Assembly (NCBI RefSeq): GCF_003369795.1
Contig: NZ_CP026730.1
Span: forward strand, 3,286,001-3,350,000
Reading direction: 5' to 3'
Source: Streptomyces sp. CB09001
Lineage (GTDB): Bacteria > Actinomycetota > Actinomycetes > Streptomycetales > Streptomycetaceae
DNA length: 64,000 nt
The notes beneath the pieces are model-generated. The model did no database searches and was not told the origin of the DNA. It worked only from the letters and a program-made list of their open reading frames with translations. Below are positions 40,970 to 48,574 of this stretch, in pieces (within the stretch, counting starts at the first letter, position 1; each line of letters begins with the position of its first letter). Made by a program: the position numbers and the translations under genes.

Positions 40970-42115
40970 CTAATTGGCTTCCGACCGATCGGCACCCGCC
41001 TCACGCAAGCGCTCGCGCACTTCAGTGTCGATCCCCTGGGCCAGCCTCCGCTGATGCTTGACCGTCGAGTGCTGGTAGATGAGCTGGGCGCGCTCCGAGG
41101 ACTGGCCGGCGCGCACCATGAGGTCCTTCAGCTTGGCGCCGGTGTCGGCGGCGAGGGTGTTACCGGTGTGCCGGAGGTCGTAGAAGCGGAAGTTGTCGGG
41201 CAGCCCCACCTTCGTCCTGGCCTTGCGCCACTTCCGTCCGAACGTCGAGCGGCGGAATGGAGCGCCCTTCTCCCCGACGAAGAGGAGACCATCCGGCTCC
41301 TTCTCGGCGAACCACTGCACGTGGCGTCGCAGCTCGGGCAGGAGGAAGTCGGGCAAGTAAACGGTGCGCTTGCCCGCTCGGGACTTGGGATCGCCGGTGA
41401 CCCTCCTGCCGTTGGTCAGCTCCGGTGACGCATGCGTGATCCGCAGGGAGCATTCGTCGAGATCGACACTGCGGCGGCGCAGTTCAGCCAGTTCCTCGGG
41501 GCGGAGCGAGGCGAAGGCACCGAGCAGGACCATCAGGCGCCAGCGCGGACCCATGGCGTCGGCGAGGTCGAAGACCTGCTCCACGGTGGCGGTCGGCCGC
41601 TCGTCGGCTTCCTCCCGACCGGCGCCCTTGATCCGGCACGGGTTGGTCCGCAGGAGGTCGTCATCGACCGCGGTCTGCAGAATGGCCTTCAGCAGCCGGT
41701 ACGACTTGGCGACCGTCGTGGCACCCGTTGCCTTGAGCCGCCCGGCTCGCCAGGTGCGGACGGAAGGCGGTGTGATCTCGTCCAGGTCCTTGCTGCCGAA
41801 GGCCGGCAGGAGGTGCAGGCGTAGCAGGCCGTCGTAGCGGTCGACCGTGGTCGGGGCCAGACCGCGCTCCTCCACCCAACGGAGGGCGTACTTCTCGAAG
41901 TTGATCGCGCCGGCGTCCGGGTCACGCCAGTGGTCACGCTCGATGTCGGCGCGGACCAGGTTCAGCCAGTCCTGCGCGTCGGTCTTCGTGTCGAAGGTCT
42001 CGGGGGCCTTGTGGCGCTGCCCGTCCGGGCCCAGGTAGCGGGCCTGCCATCGACCGGACGGGAGCTTGCGTACGGTACCGAACTCCCGACGACGCTGGAG
42101 CTTGCGTGTCGGCAT
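40970..42115 (-). CDS. Tyrosine-type integrase
   Basis: A 381-aa recombinase. The arm and core-binding region (RKLPSGRWQARYLGPDGQRH, then DAGAINFEKYALRWVEERGL) precedes a catalytic domain with the active-site Arg in FASLRPEELAELRRRSV, the H-x-x-R box as FYDLRHTGNTLAADTG, and the nucleophile in ERAQLIYQHSTVKHQ. Catalytic residues therefore appear complete. The excisionase stop overlaps its ATG. Its target att site is not determined; the nearest tRNA is 3.6 kb away. Confidence 0.93.
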   Translation of the reverse strand: MPTRKLQRRREFGTVRKLPSGRWQARYLGPDGQRHKAPETFDTKTDAQDWLNLVRADIERDHWRDPDAGAINFEKYALRWVEERGLAPTTVDRYDGLLRLHLLPAFGSKDLDEITPPSVRTWRAGRLKATGATTVAKSYRLLKAILQTAVDDDLLRTNPCRIKGAGREEADERPTATVEQVFDLADAMGPRWRLMVLLGAFASLRPEELAELRRRSVDLDECSLRITHASPELTNGRRVTGDPKSRAGKRTVYLPDFLLPELRRHVQWFAEKEPDGLLFVGEKGAPFRRSTFGRKWRKARTKVGLPDNFRFYDLRHTGNTLAADTGAKLKDLMVRAGQSSERAQLIYQHSTVKHQRRLAQGIDTEVRERLREAGADRSEAN

Positions 42116-42327
42116 CAGGCGGCCCGCCCGTACCGAGTGCGGGTGCGCCGGGTCGGCTCGACCGTGCGCGCCTCGATGTACTCGGTGACGGCACTCTCGG
42201 GGACGCGCACGGGACGTCCGAGCTTGACGTAGCGAATGCGGCGCTCGGCGATCAGACGGCGAACGAAGCGTTCGCCGGTACCGAGCTGTTCGGCGGCTTC
42301 GGCCACCGTCAGAAGGCGGTCAGTCAT
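42115..42327 (-). CDS. Excisionase-type HTH protein
   Basis: A 70-aa winged-HTH protein of the AlpA/excisionase family: MTDRLLTVAEAAEQLGTGER, then FVRRLIAERRIRYVKLGRPV, and SAVTEYIEART. It shares its last base region with the integrase start, the standard xis-int coupling in actinobacterial elements. It would direct excision by the integrase. Confidence 0.88.
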   Translation of the reverse strand: MTDRLLTVAEAAEQLGTGERFVRRLIAERRIRYVKLGRPVRVPESAVTEYIEARTVEPTRRTRTRYGRAA

Positions 42328-42453
42328 GGGCGACCGCCCCCTTTCGGCTGTGCTGCTGAGTGCAACGGGCCGGGGCTATTGCGAGTCGGTGCAACGGTGA
42401 GACTTCCTTACCGAGGTCGAAACTGGAGCGGGCACGGCGGACCGGTGGTGGCT

Positions 42454-42711
42454 TCAACAGGTCGCGGAGTCCTGGAGCAGGGCGCGGGCCGGGACGCGAA
42501 GTGCCTGCGCGAGGGTGAGCAGGTCGTCGACGTCGCAGCGGCGCTGAGCGCGTTCGATGCGGGACAGCATCGTGTTGGACATTGGCCGGCCAAGGGCGGT
42601 GACGCGAGCGGCCAGCTCTCGCTGGGAGAGGCCGCGCTCGGTGCGGAGAATTTCGATCGTGTGGGCGGCCCTTATCCCGGCTGCGCCGATTTCCAGTGAA
42701 CGTGCTGCCAT
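42454..42711 (-). CDS. XRE-family repressor
   Basis: An 85-aa Cro/cI-type HTH protein: IEILRTERGLSQRELAARVT, NTMLSRIERAQRRCDVDDLL, LAQALRVPARALLQD. It probably controls the element's excision and replication genes from the divergent region to its right. ATG 42711. Confidence 0.85.
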   Translation of the reverse strand: MAARSLEIGAAGIRAAHTIEILRTERGLSQRELAARVTALGRPMSNTMLSRIERAQRRCDVDDLLTLAQALRVPARALLQDSATC

Positions 42712-43216
42712 GACTCCAATTCTCGGCTGTGTTCGCCGGTTTGGTTAACCGGCGATCGTCGGCTATGTTGCGCCGCCGTGCGTTTGGCAGGCGGGTGGCC
42801 ATTTCGTCGATGGGTTCCCTGTGACGGCGACCCGAGCAGTGCTCGACAGCGTCTCTGACGTGGGGTGTTGTGTTGTAGCTTCGCCACTCGCCGGACGTCA
42901 ACGCCTTGCCGGTGTGATCCTTCTGGCTTGACGCCCGGAACAACTATTTGGTCAACCGCAGATCGTGACCTACCGTTTTCACGCCGCCCTCGCCGCCCCG
43001 ATTCCCGACGGCCTTTCTGCCGACAGAGATTCGACAGGTCAGGGCTGGACTTGTGCCGCCCGGGTGTGGCTATGTTGACGACACCCCCGGAAAGCGCGCC
43101 CGGCTCTCAGCCAGCCTCGCGTCAACGGCCGACCAACTCCCCCGCCTTTGCCGTCACGACCGAGGGTGAGCCATGGGTGCCCGCCCATCGGCCACCGAGT
43201 AAGGAACACTCCGCTC
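42712..43216. promoter_or_regulatory. Divergent control region of the element, no gene seen
   Basis: About 505 bp between the leftward repressor and the rightward replication gene. A plus-strand promoter-like TTGGTT-N17-TATGTT lies at 42741-42769, and GGCTATGTTG recurs at 43068-43077. Composition is more AT-rich than the flanks around 42930-42980. No convincing ORF is present. Confidence 0.4.
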
Positions 43217-44174
43217 TTGGCACGGATCCGCACCATCAAGCCCGAAGCCTTCGTCTCCGAATCCCTCGCCGTCGTCACCCTGACCGCCGAGCGCACCTTC
43301 TTCGGTCTGCTCACTCAGGCCGACGACCAAGGCCGCTATCGCGACCACGCGGCGATCATCGCCGGTCAGCTGTGGGTTCTGCGTCCGGAGCACACTCCCG
43401 CCGAGGTCGAGAAGGATCTCGCCCAGCTGGCCGACGCCGGCCTGGTCTGCCGGTACAAGGGCCCGGACGACAAGCGCTACCTGCACATCGTCACGTGGCA
43501 CAAGCACCAGAAGATCAACCGGGCCAGCAAGAGCCGCATCCCGGCCTGCCCTCGCCACAACGATCCGAACGGTGCCCCGGGCGGCACCGAGGCTGTCGAG
43601 GCCGTGGCACCCGCGCCGTCCGTAACGCACGGAGCCGTCGCGGACCATGCGCCGAACCCTCGCGGAGGTGGCAGTGAAGGGGCACGGAACCCGCACGATC
43701 CCTCGAACCAAACGGAAACCACCAGCAAAACCGCAGGTCAGAAGGCGTTCAGTGAGCCCTCACCTGAACCTCACGGACTCGTGCTTGAGGCCGCGGTGAC
43801 ACCTCACGGTCCGGATCTAGGACCTAGGATCATGGATCTAGGATCTACCCCTTCGGGGGGGCGCAAGCGCCCCCGCGGCCAGCACCGTCTCGGCCAAGCA
43901 GCTCATCGCCGAATACAGCGCGGCATGCGCCCACCGCCCGCCCCAGGACGTCCTGGGCCATCTCGGCCGAGAGGTGCGCAAGCTGCTCGCCGAAGGCATC
44001 GCTCCCGACCACGTCAGGGCAGGGCTCGTCCTCCACAGGACCAAGGGCAGGCACCCCAGCATCCTGCCGAGCCTGGTGCACCAGGCCATGAACGCCGCCC
44101 TCGCCCAGCCCGTCATCCACAGGGCGTGGACAAACCCCGCCGACGTCGAAGCCGCCTACGGAGAACAGCTCTGA
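43217..44174 (+). pseudogene. DnaD-like replication initiator with a frameshift at a G7 run
   Basis: The N-terminal part (LARIRTIKPEAFVSESLAVV, TFFGLLTQADDQGRYRDHAA, DAGLVCRYKGPDDKRYLHIV, HKHQKINRASKSRIPACPRH) is the winged-helix initiator found in actinophage and plasmid-like elements. It reads in frame to about 43855. The homologous C-terminus (AKQLIAEYSAACAHRPPQDV, then HVRAGLVLHRTKGRHPSILP and ending AAYGEQL) is in another frame, ending at 44174. Removing one G from the G7 run at 43855-43861 gives one continuous protein of about 318 aa. Start TTG 43217 behind AAGGA. It may be a programmed shift, a slippery polymorphism, an error or a real mutation. Confidence 0.65.
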
Positions 44175-44863
44175 CCTCCACCCTCACCCGCGAACCCCAG
44201 CCCGTCGGCCCGCTCGCCGACCGTCTGAACGGCATACTGGCGGGCCGTGGCATCGACCCCGGCGCCGTAGCCGCGGAGCCGTCCGCCGAACCCGTCACCG
44301 CCTTGGAGCTGGCCGACGCCCGCATCCCGGCCCGCTACCGCCGTGCCCTCGCCGACCACCCTCAGATCATCGCCTGGGCCGACCACATCGCCCATGCCGG
44401 ACGCCCCGGCCCGAGTGGGCCTGGCATCGCCGAGGGTCCCTCCCTGCTGATCGCCGGCCCCACCGGCACGGGCAAGACGCATCAGGCGTACGGCGCCGTC
44501 CGGGCTCTCCTCACCCGCGGGGTTCGCCTGCGCTGGGAAGCCGTCACCACCGCCGACCTGTACGCCCGCCTGCGTCCCCGTGCCGGCCACGACGCCGAAC
44601 GCGACCTGCAGACCCTGGCCCGCAGCCCACTGCTGCTTCTGGACGACCTCGGTGCGGCCAAGACCAGCGAGTGGACCGAGGAGCTGACCTACCGGCTCAT
44701 CAACCACCGGTACGAGCACTTGCTCCCCACCCTCATCACGACCAATCTGCCCACCGCCGAGCTGCGCACCACCCTCGGTGACCGCGTCGCTTCCCGCCTC
44801 GCGGAGATGACCGACCGCGTCATCCTCAAGGGCCCTGACAGACGACGTCACCGCTCCCCCTGA
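44126..44863 (+). CDS. DnaC/IstB-like ATP-binding protein
   Basis: About 245 aa; AAA+ helicase-loader type. Walker A is LLIAGPTGTGKTHQAYGAVR, Walker B LLLLDDLGAAKTSEWTEEL, and sensor TLITTNLPTAEL; the Arg finger region is RVASRLAEMTDRV. It would load a helicase at the element's origin, partnering the DnaD-like initiator. The natural start may be the CTG at 44171, which overlaps the initiator's stop and has GGAG 8 bases upstream; the GTG at 44126 is the conservative choice. Confidence 0.8.
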   Translation: MDKPRRRRSRLRRTALTSTLTREPQPVGPLADRLNGILAGRGIDPGAVAAEPSAEPVTALELADARIPARYRRALADHPQIIAWADHIAHAGRPGPSGPGIAEGPSLLIAGPTGTGKTHQAYGAVRALLTRGVRLRWEAVTTADLYARLRPRAGHDAERDLQTLARSPLLLLDDLGAAKTSEWTEELTYRLINHRYEHLLPTLITTNLPTAELRTTLGDRVASRLAEMTDRVILKGPDRRRHRSP

Positions 44864-44944
44864 CGATGGAGAAGGACCGGATGACGGAAGGGCAGTCCGC
44901 GAGCGCGCGTCCTTTCACCAGGAGGACCGGCCGCGTGCCGCGTC

Positions 44945-45106
44945 GAGGACCGAGCGAGGGTGTCGGGGACCGGTCCTCAATGGCCGGGGACCGGACGGCA
45001 CATGCGAGGACCGAGCATCCCGGTCCCGGGACCGTGGCCGCCCGAGGTGGGGACCGGTCCTCACCAGACATCGGGGACCGGTCCCGTACGTCTCGGGGAC
45101 CGGTCC
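44945..45106. repeat. Iteron array GGGGACCGGTCC, candidate replication origin
   Basis: The 12-mer is exact at 44965, 45049, 45073 and 45095. Variants lie near 44945, 44986, 45006 and 45027. Spacing is 20-24 bp throughout, two helical turns, so copies face one side. Related GAGGACCG units continue sparsely to about 45340. It sits directly after the replication genes. A 111-codon frame (44866-45201) crosses it but mainly translates the repeat. Confidence 0.65.
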
Positions 45107-45444
45107 CCGACGGTCCCGTCGGACACGAGAACGGTCTCCTGGCAAAGCAGCAGGTCACAGCCCCCAGGTGGGCGGAAACAACGGTCCTGCACCGCGCATG
45201 ACAGTCAATCGTGAGGGAGGACCGAGCCCTGCCGGGTCCCGGTCCTGCCGAGGACCGAAGACCCGCACAACGCGGTCCGCGGTCCCCGAGCGTGATGCAC
45301 AGAGGAAGAGAGGACCGGTCCTCGCGGACCGCTCCAACCTGGAGCCCACCCCACACGGTCCCGTAACGAGCCCGCCCGGTGTCAGCCGCGCACGGCCGCC
45401 GCTACGGGTTCTCATCGTGGAACACCCACCCAGAAAAGCGACCC

Positions 45445-46074
45445 ATGCACCAACCACATCAGCACACTCCTGACGACGTGCGTCAGGGGGCCGCCATCTC
45501 AGCCTCCGACGGAGCAAGTTGGTGCAAGAGCATTGCTCCCGACGGGAGCAATGCTCTTGCGTCTCCCGCCCCGAGAGCGGCGGGCCCGGAAGCGACCGAG
45601 GACGGATCGCAAACCGGCGGGGAAGAGCTACACGCGAACCACAGCATCGACTGCGCGCGCACCTCTCCGTCACAGCCTCGCATACAGCAGCGCGAACGCC
45701 TGCGCGACGAGAACAAGCGCCTGCACCAGCCCAGCTGCCGCATGAACGACGCCGAGTACCAACTGCTCGCCCGAGCAGCCGCCACGTGCCACATGAGCAT
45801 CGCCGGCTTCCTCGCCCGCGCCGCTCTCAACGCCGCCCACGACCTCGGCCGCACCGCCGAGGACATCGCGGGCGAGCGAGAGATGCTGCACGAGCTGTTC
45901 GCGCTGCGGCGCCACCTCGGGCAACTCGGCAACAACCTCAACCAGGTCGCCAAGGCACTGAACTCCGGCGCCGACGCACCGCAGGCAGAGGCGGTCCTCG
46001 CCGCCGTACAGCGCGCCGCCAGGCGCGTCGACGCCTTCACCCAGCACCACTTGGACAACAGGAGGGCCAGGTGA
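45445..46074 (+). CDS. MobC-like relaxosome protein
   Basis: A 209-aa protein. The conserved part is C-terminal: CRMNDAEYQLLARAAATCHM, SIAGFLARAALNAAHDLGRT as a ribbon-helix-helix-type element, and RRHLGQLGNNLNQVAKALNS, the MobC signature. It assists relaxase nicking at oriT. The first 90 residues are polar and contain a long DNA palindrome (45524-45560), so the true start may be further in; ATG 45445 is the earliest reasonable one. It ends in a GTGA overlap with the relaxase. Confidence 0.8.
   Translation: MHQPHQHTPDDVRQGAAISASDGASWCKSIAPDGSNALASPAPRAAGPEATEDGSQTGGEELHANHSIDCARTSPSQPRIQQRERLRDENKRLHQPSCRMNDAEYQLLARAAATCHMSIAGFLARAALNAAHDLGRTAEDIAGEREMLHELFALRRHLGQLGNNLNQVAKALNSGADAPQAEAVLAAVQRAARRVDAFTQHHLDNRRAR
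45524..45560. repeat. 17-bp perfect inverted repeat within mobC 5' region
   Basis: GCAAGAGCATTGCTCCC, a 3-base gap GAC, and the exact complement. It is unusually AT-balanced for the region. It may be an oriT-type hairpin or a control element for mobC and the relaxase. Confidence 0.75.
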
Positions 46075-47813
46075 TCCCCCGCATCCACGCAAGAGGCACG
46101 CGCACCATCGGCCTGCTCCACTACCTGTACGGGCCCGGCACGCACGAAGAACACACAGACCCGCACCTGGTGGGCGCCTGGGACAGCCTCGCCCCTGATC
46201 CCGGGCGCGACCTCGACGCCACGTACGGAGATCTCCAGCGGCTGCTCGACCAGCCGGTCAACGCCCTGCCGAAGAACCGACGGCCCGCCGAGCACGTGTG
46301 GCATCTGTCGCTACGCGCCGCTCCTGAGGACCCGGTCCTGTCGGACGAGCAGTGGGCCGAGATTGCGCGCCGAATGGTCGCCGCCACCAGCATCGCTCCC
46401 GACGGTGACGACGCCGCCTGCCGCTGGGCAGCGATTCGGCACGCCGACGACCACATTCACATCATCGCCACCGTCGTACGAGAGGACGGCCGGCAAGCCC
46501 GCATTCGCCGGGACGGCAAGCGTTCCCAAGCGGAAGCCCGCGTGATCGAGATCGACTACGGGTTGCGCCGCCTCGCCACCGGCGATGGCACCGCAGCCCG
46601 TCGTCCGACCAGCGCCGAACGGCACAAGGCCCAGCGGGAAGGCCGGGAGCGCACGGCGCGGGAGGAACTTCGTGAGTCCGTGCGCCGGGCAGTGGCCGGT
46701 GCTGCCTCGACGGACGAGTTCTTCGACCGCCTGGCCGCCGCCGGTCTGCTGATCCGCAAGCGTCTCGCGCCTTCCGGCGACCTCCTCGGGTACAAGGTCG
46801 CCCTCCCTGATGACCGGAACAAGGACGGCGAGCCGGTCTTCTACTCAGGCTCCAAGCTGGCGCCCGACCTGTCCCTGCCCCGTGTCCGCGAACGCTGGAG
46901 CCGGCCCTCGGAGACGCCCACCGCCATCGACGGTTCATGGCCGGATCAGCCTGCACTGCCGCCCGTGACAGGCCCCGCGTTCGCGCGGCGGCGGGCCGCG
47001 GCTGCCACGTGGCAGGCCCTGCTGGTGATCGACCACGGCGACGACGGCACCGCAGCAGCCCAGATCGCCGCGACCGGAGAGGTCCTGGACGCGCTGGCCA
47101 AGACCTCCGCCGCCCACACCCGGGCTGAACTGCGCGAGGCAGCCTCCGCGTTCGAGCGCGCGAGCCGCTCCCACGTGAAGGCGGTACGCGGGCACGACCG
47201 GGGCCTGCGACAAGCCGCCCGTGATCTCGTCCACAGCGGGCCGGTCCTGGGCCGGGGCGAAGACGGCGCATGCACGGCCATGCTCATCGACATGGCCTTC
47301 TTCGTCGTGACCGCCGCGGCAAAGTGGCACGCCAGGAAGCATCACACCCAGCAGGCCACAGCAGCCCAGCAAGCCGCCGAGCACCTCCGCGCCGCCTACC
47401 AGGCCGCCTCAGTCCAGCCCATGACCGCACTGAGCCAGCGAGGCCGGCGGCTGACTCAACGTGTTCGGCAACAGCAGGCGAACCTGCTCCACCAAGTGCT
47501 GCCGGAGCTGGCCGACCAGATCGAGGCTGAGGCCGGTTGGCCCGCCTTGGCCGCCACACTGGACGACGCCCGGAGGGCCGGCCATGACCCGGCCGCCCTG
47601 CTGACCGAAGCCACGGCACGGCGCGAACTACGCTCCGCCGGATCCATGAGCGACGTCCTCGTCTGGCGCCTGCGCCGCAGCGCTCACCTGCCCGCACTAC
47701 CCGACGACCGCAACGCCACGGCCCTCCGAGCCAACCGGCACACCTCGCACTCGGCGCCCACCACGCAGTCGGCGCCCGGCCCGACAGGGAACGATCCCCG
47801 CCGTGGCCGCTGA
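46071..47813 (+). CDS. Relaxase/mobilization nuclease
   Basis: A 580-aa relaxase that would nick oriT and pilot the strand. Motif I is the N-terminal TRTIGLLHYLYGPGTHEEH with candidate nucleophilic tyrosines. Motif III is IRHADDHIHIIATVVREDG with the H-x-D-x-H-x-H metal triad. A long Ala-rich helical C-terminal region follows (HTRAELREAASAFERASRSH) with one hydrophobic patch (AMLIDMAFFVVTAAA). GTG start behind AGGAGGG. Co-occurrence with MobC but no secretion channel indicates mobilization by a helper. Confidence 0.88.
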   Translation: MIPRIHARGTRTIGLLHYLYGPGTHEEHTDPHLVGAWDSLAPDPGRDLDATYGDLQRLLDQPVNALPKNRRPAEHVWHLSLRAAPEDPVLSDEQWAEIARRMVAATSIAPDGDDAACRWAAIRHADDHIHIIATVVREDGRQARIRRDGKRSQAEARVIEIDYGLRRLATGDGTAARRPTSAERHKAQREGRERTAREELRESVRRAVAGAASTDEFFDRLAAAGLLIRKRLAPSGDLLGYKVALPDDRNKDGEPVFYSGSKLAPDLSLPRVRERWSRPSETPTAIDGSWPDQPALPPVTGPAFARRRAAAATWQALLVIDHGDDGTAAAQIAATGEVLDALAKTSAAHTRAELREAASAFERASRSHVKAVRGHDRGLRQAARDLVHSGPVLGRGEDGACTAMLIDMAFFVVTAAAKWHARKHHTQQATAAQQAAEHLRAAYQAASVQPMTALSQRGRRLTQRVRQQQANLLHQVLPELADQIEAEAGWPALAATLDDARRAGHDPAALLTEATARRELRSAGSMSDVLVWRLRRSAHLPALPDDRNATALRANRHTSHSAPTTQSAPGPTGNDPRRGR

Positions 47814-47827
47814 CGACCGTGTCCTGA

Positions 47828-48574
47828 TCATCTGTACCGGGCCACGGTGTACGCGGTAGGCCCGTGCAAGGTGCCTGCTCCGATCTCGTCGCTGATCTGG
47901 AGGACGTCGAAGCCGGCGAGCGTCGCGTACAGCTCCAGCTCACGCGGCCCGAGAACACGCCGACGAATCACGTCCTGTGTTTCTTCACCTGAGTTGAACA
48001 CCCAGTGCCGGCGCATGGTGTTCATCTGGGTCCGCAGGTCCCACTCGTAGGTGATGGTCACGTGGGCTGTGTCCGATCCGGTCTCGACCTCTGCTTCCTG
48101 CGGCTCATCACGCTCGATCGGGGCTACGGAACAGCAGAGTACAAGGAGCGTCCCGGGACGGGCGTGCGCTGCGAAGGTCCGGAAGACCGCCTGGATGTCC
48201 TGGTTGTCGTGCACGTAGGAGAGGGAGTTTCCCAGGCAGGTCAGCACGTCAGCGGTGTGGTCGAGTCGGATGGTGCGCATGTCGCCGAGGCGGATGTCGA
48301 GGCCGGGCCGTGTGCGGCGGGCGTAGTCGACCAGGCCGGGCTGGAACTCGACACCGATGCAGTCGAAGTGGCGGGCCAGCAGCTCCAGCTCTCTCCCGGT
48401 TCCGCAGCCCAGATCCAGCAGAGTGCGGGCGTCCGGGCGGTGCCGATGGACGAGCGCCCGACAGCTGCTCGCGCTGGTGCTGTCGGACTGCACTCTGTCG
48501 TACAGGGCGGGGTCTCGGTAGAAGAGGTTGGAGGCTGCCAGGTGTCTGGGTTCGGCGATGTCCAGGCCGCTCAT
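47828..48574 (-). CDS. SAM-dependent methyltransferase of the RiPP-like locus
   Basis: A 248-aa class I methyltransferase. The SAM-binding motif is TLLDLGCGTGRELELLARHF, followed by CIGVEFQPGLVDYARRTRPG and DVLTCLGNSLSYVHDNQDIQ. The C-terminal half is beta-rich and ends GPTAYTVARYR. ATG at 48574 overlaps the stop of the asparagine-synthetase-like gene (ATGA), so it is the last gene of that operon. Likely to methylate the peptide product, by context only. Confidence 0.85.
   Translation of the reverse strand: MSGLDIAEPRHLAASNLFYRDPALYDRVQSDSTSASSCRALVHRHRPDARTLLDLGCGTGRELELLARHFDCIGVEFQPGLVDYARRTRPGLDIRLGDMRTIRLDHTADVLTCLGNSLSYVHDNQDIQAVFRTFAAHARPGTLLVLCCSVAPIERDEPQEAEVETGSDTAHVTITYEWDLRTQMNTMRRHWVFNSGEETQDVIRRRVLGPRELELYATLAGFDVLQISDEIGAGTLHGPTAYTVARYR

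Larger units (their letters stand above)
40970..47813. mobile_element. Integrative mobilizable element (int to relaxase)
   Basis: Contiguous modules: integrase and excisionase, XRE repressor, DnaD-like and DnaC-like replication genes, iteron array, MobC and relaxase. No FtsK/TraB-type transfer ATPase and no mating-pair genes are present, so self-transfer is unlikely. The exact ends are not resolved: I find no clear direct repeat. 40772-40969 separates the integrase from the GNAT gene and shows no gene. Confidence 0.7.

Noticed and set aside
37263..42115. tRNA-Gly as att site of the integrase at 40970
   Set aside because: The tRNA is 3.6 kb from the integrase with unrelated genes between, and no second copy of the tRNA 3' end is visible in the window.
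44945..45106. CRISPR array
   Set aside because: Repeats are 12 bp with about 10-bp gaps and no cas genes; they are iterons.
44866..45201. 111-codon ORF across the iteron region
   Set aside because: Its product is mostly repeats of GDRSS-like units that result from translating the iterons; no homology or independent structure supports it.
40970..47813. pSAM2-type AICE
   Set aside because: No FtsK/TraB-like transfer protein, RepSA or spread genes; MobC and a relaxase are present instead.
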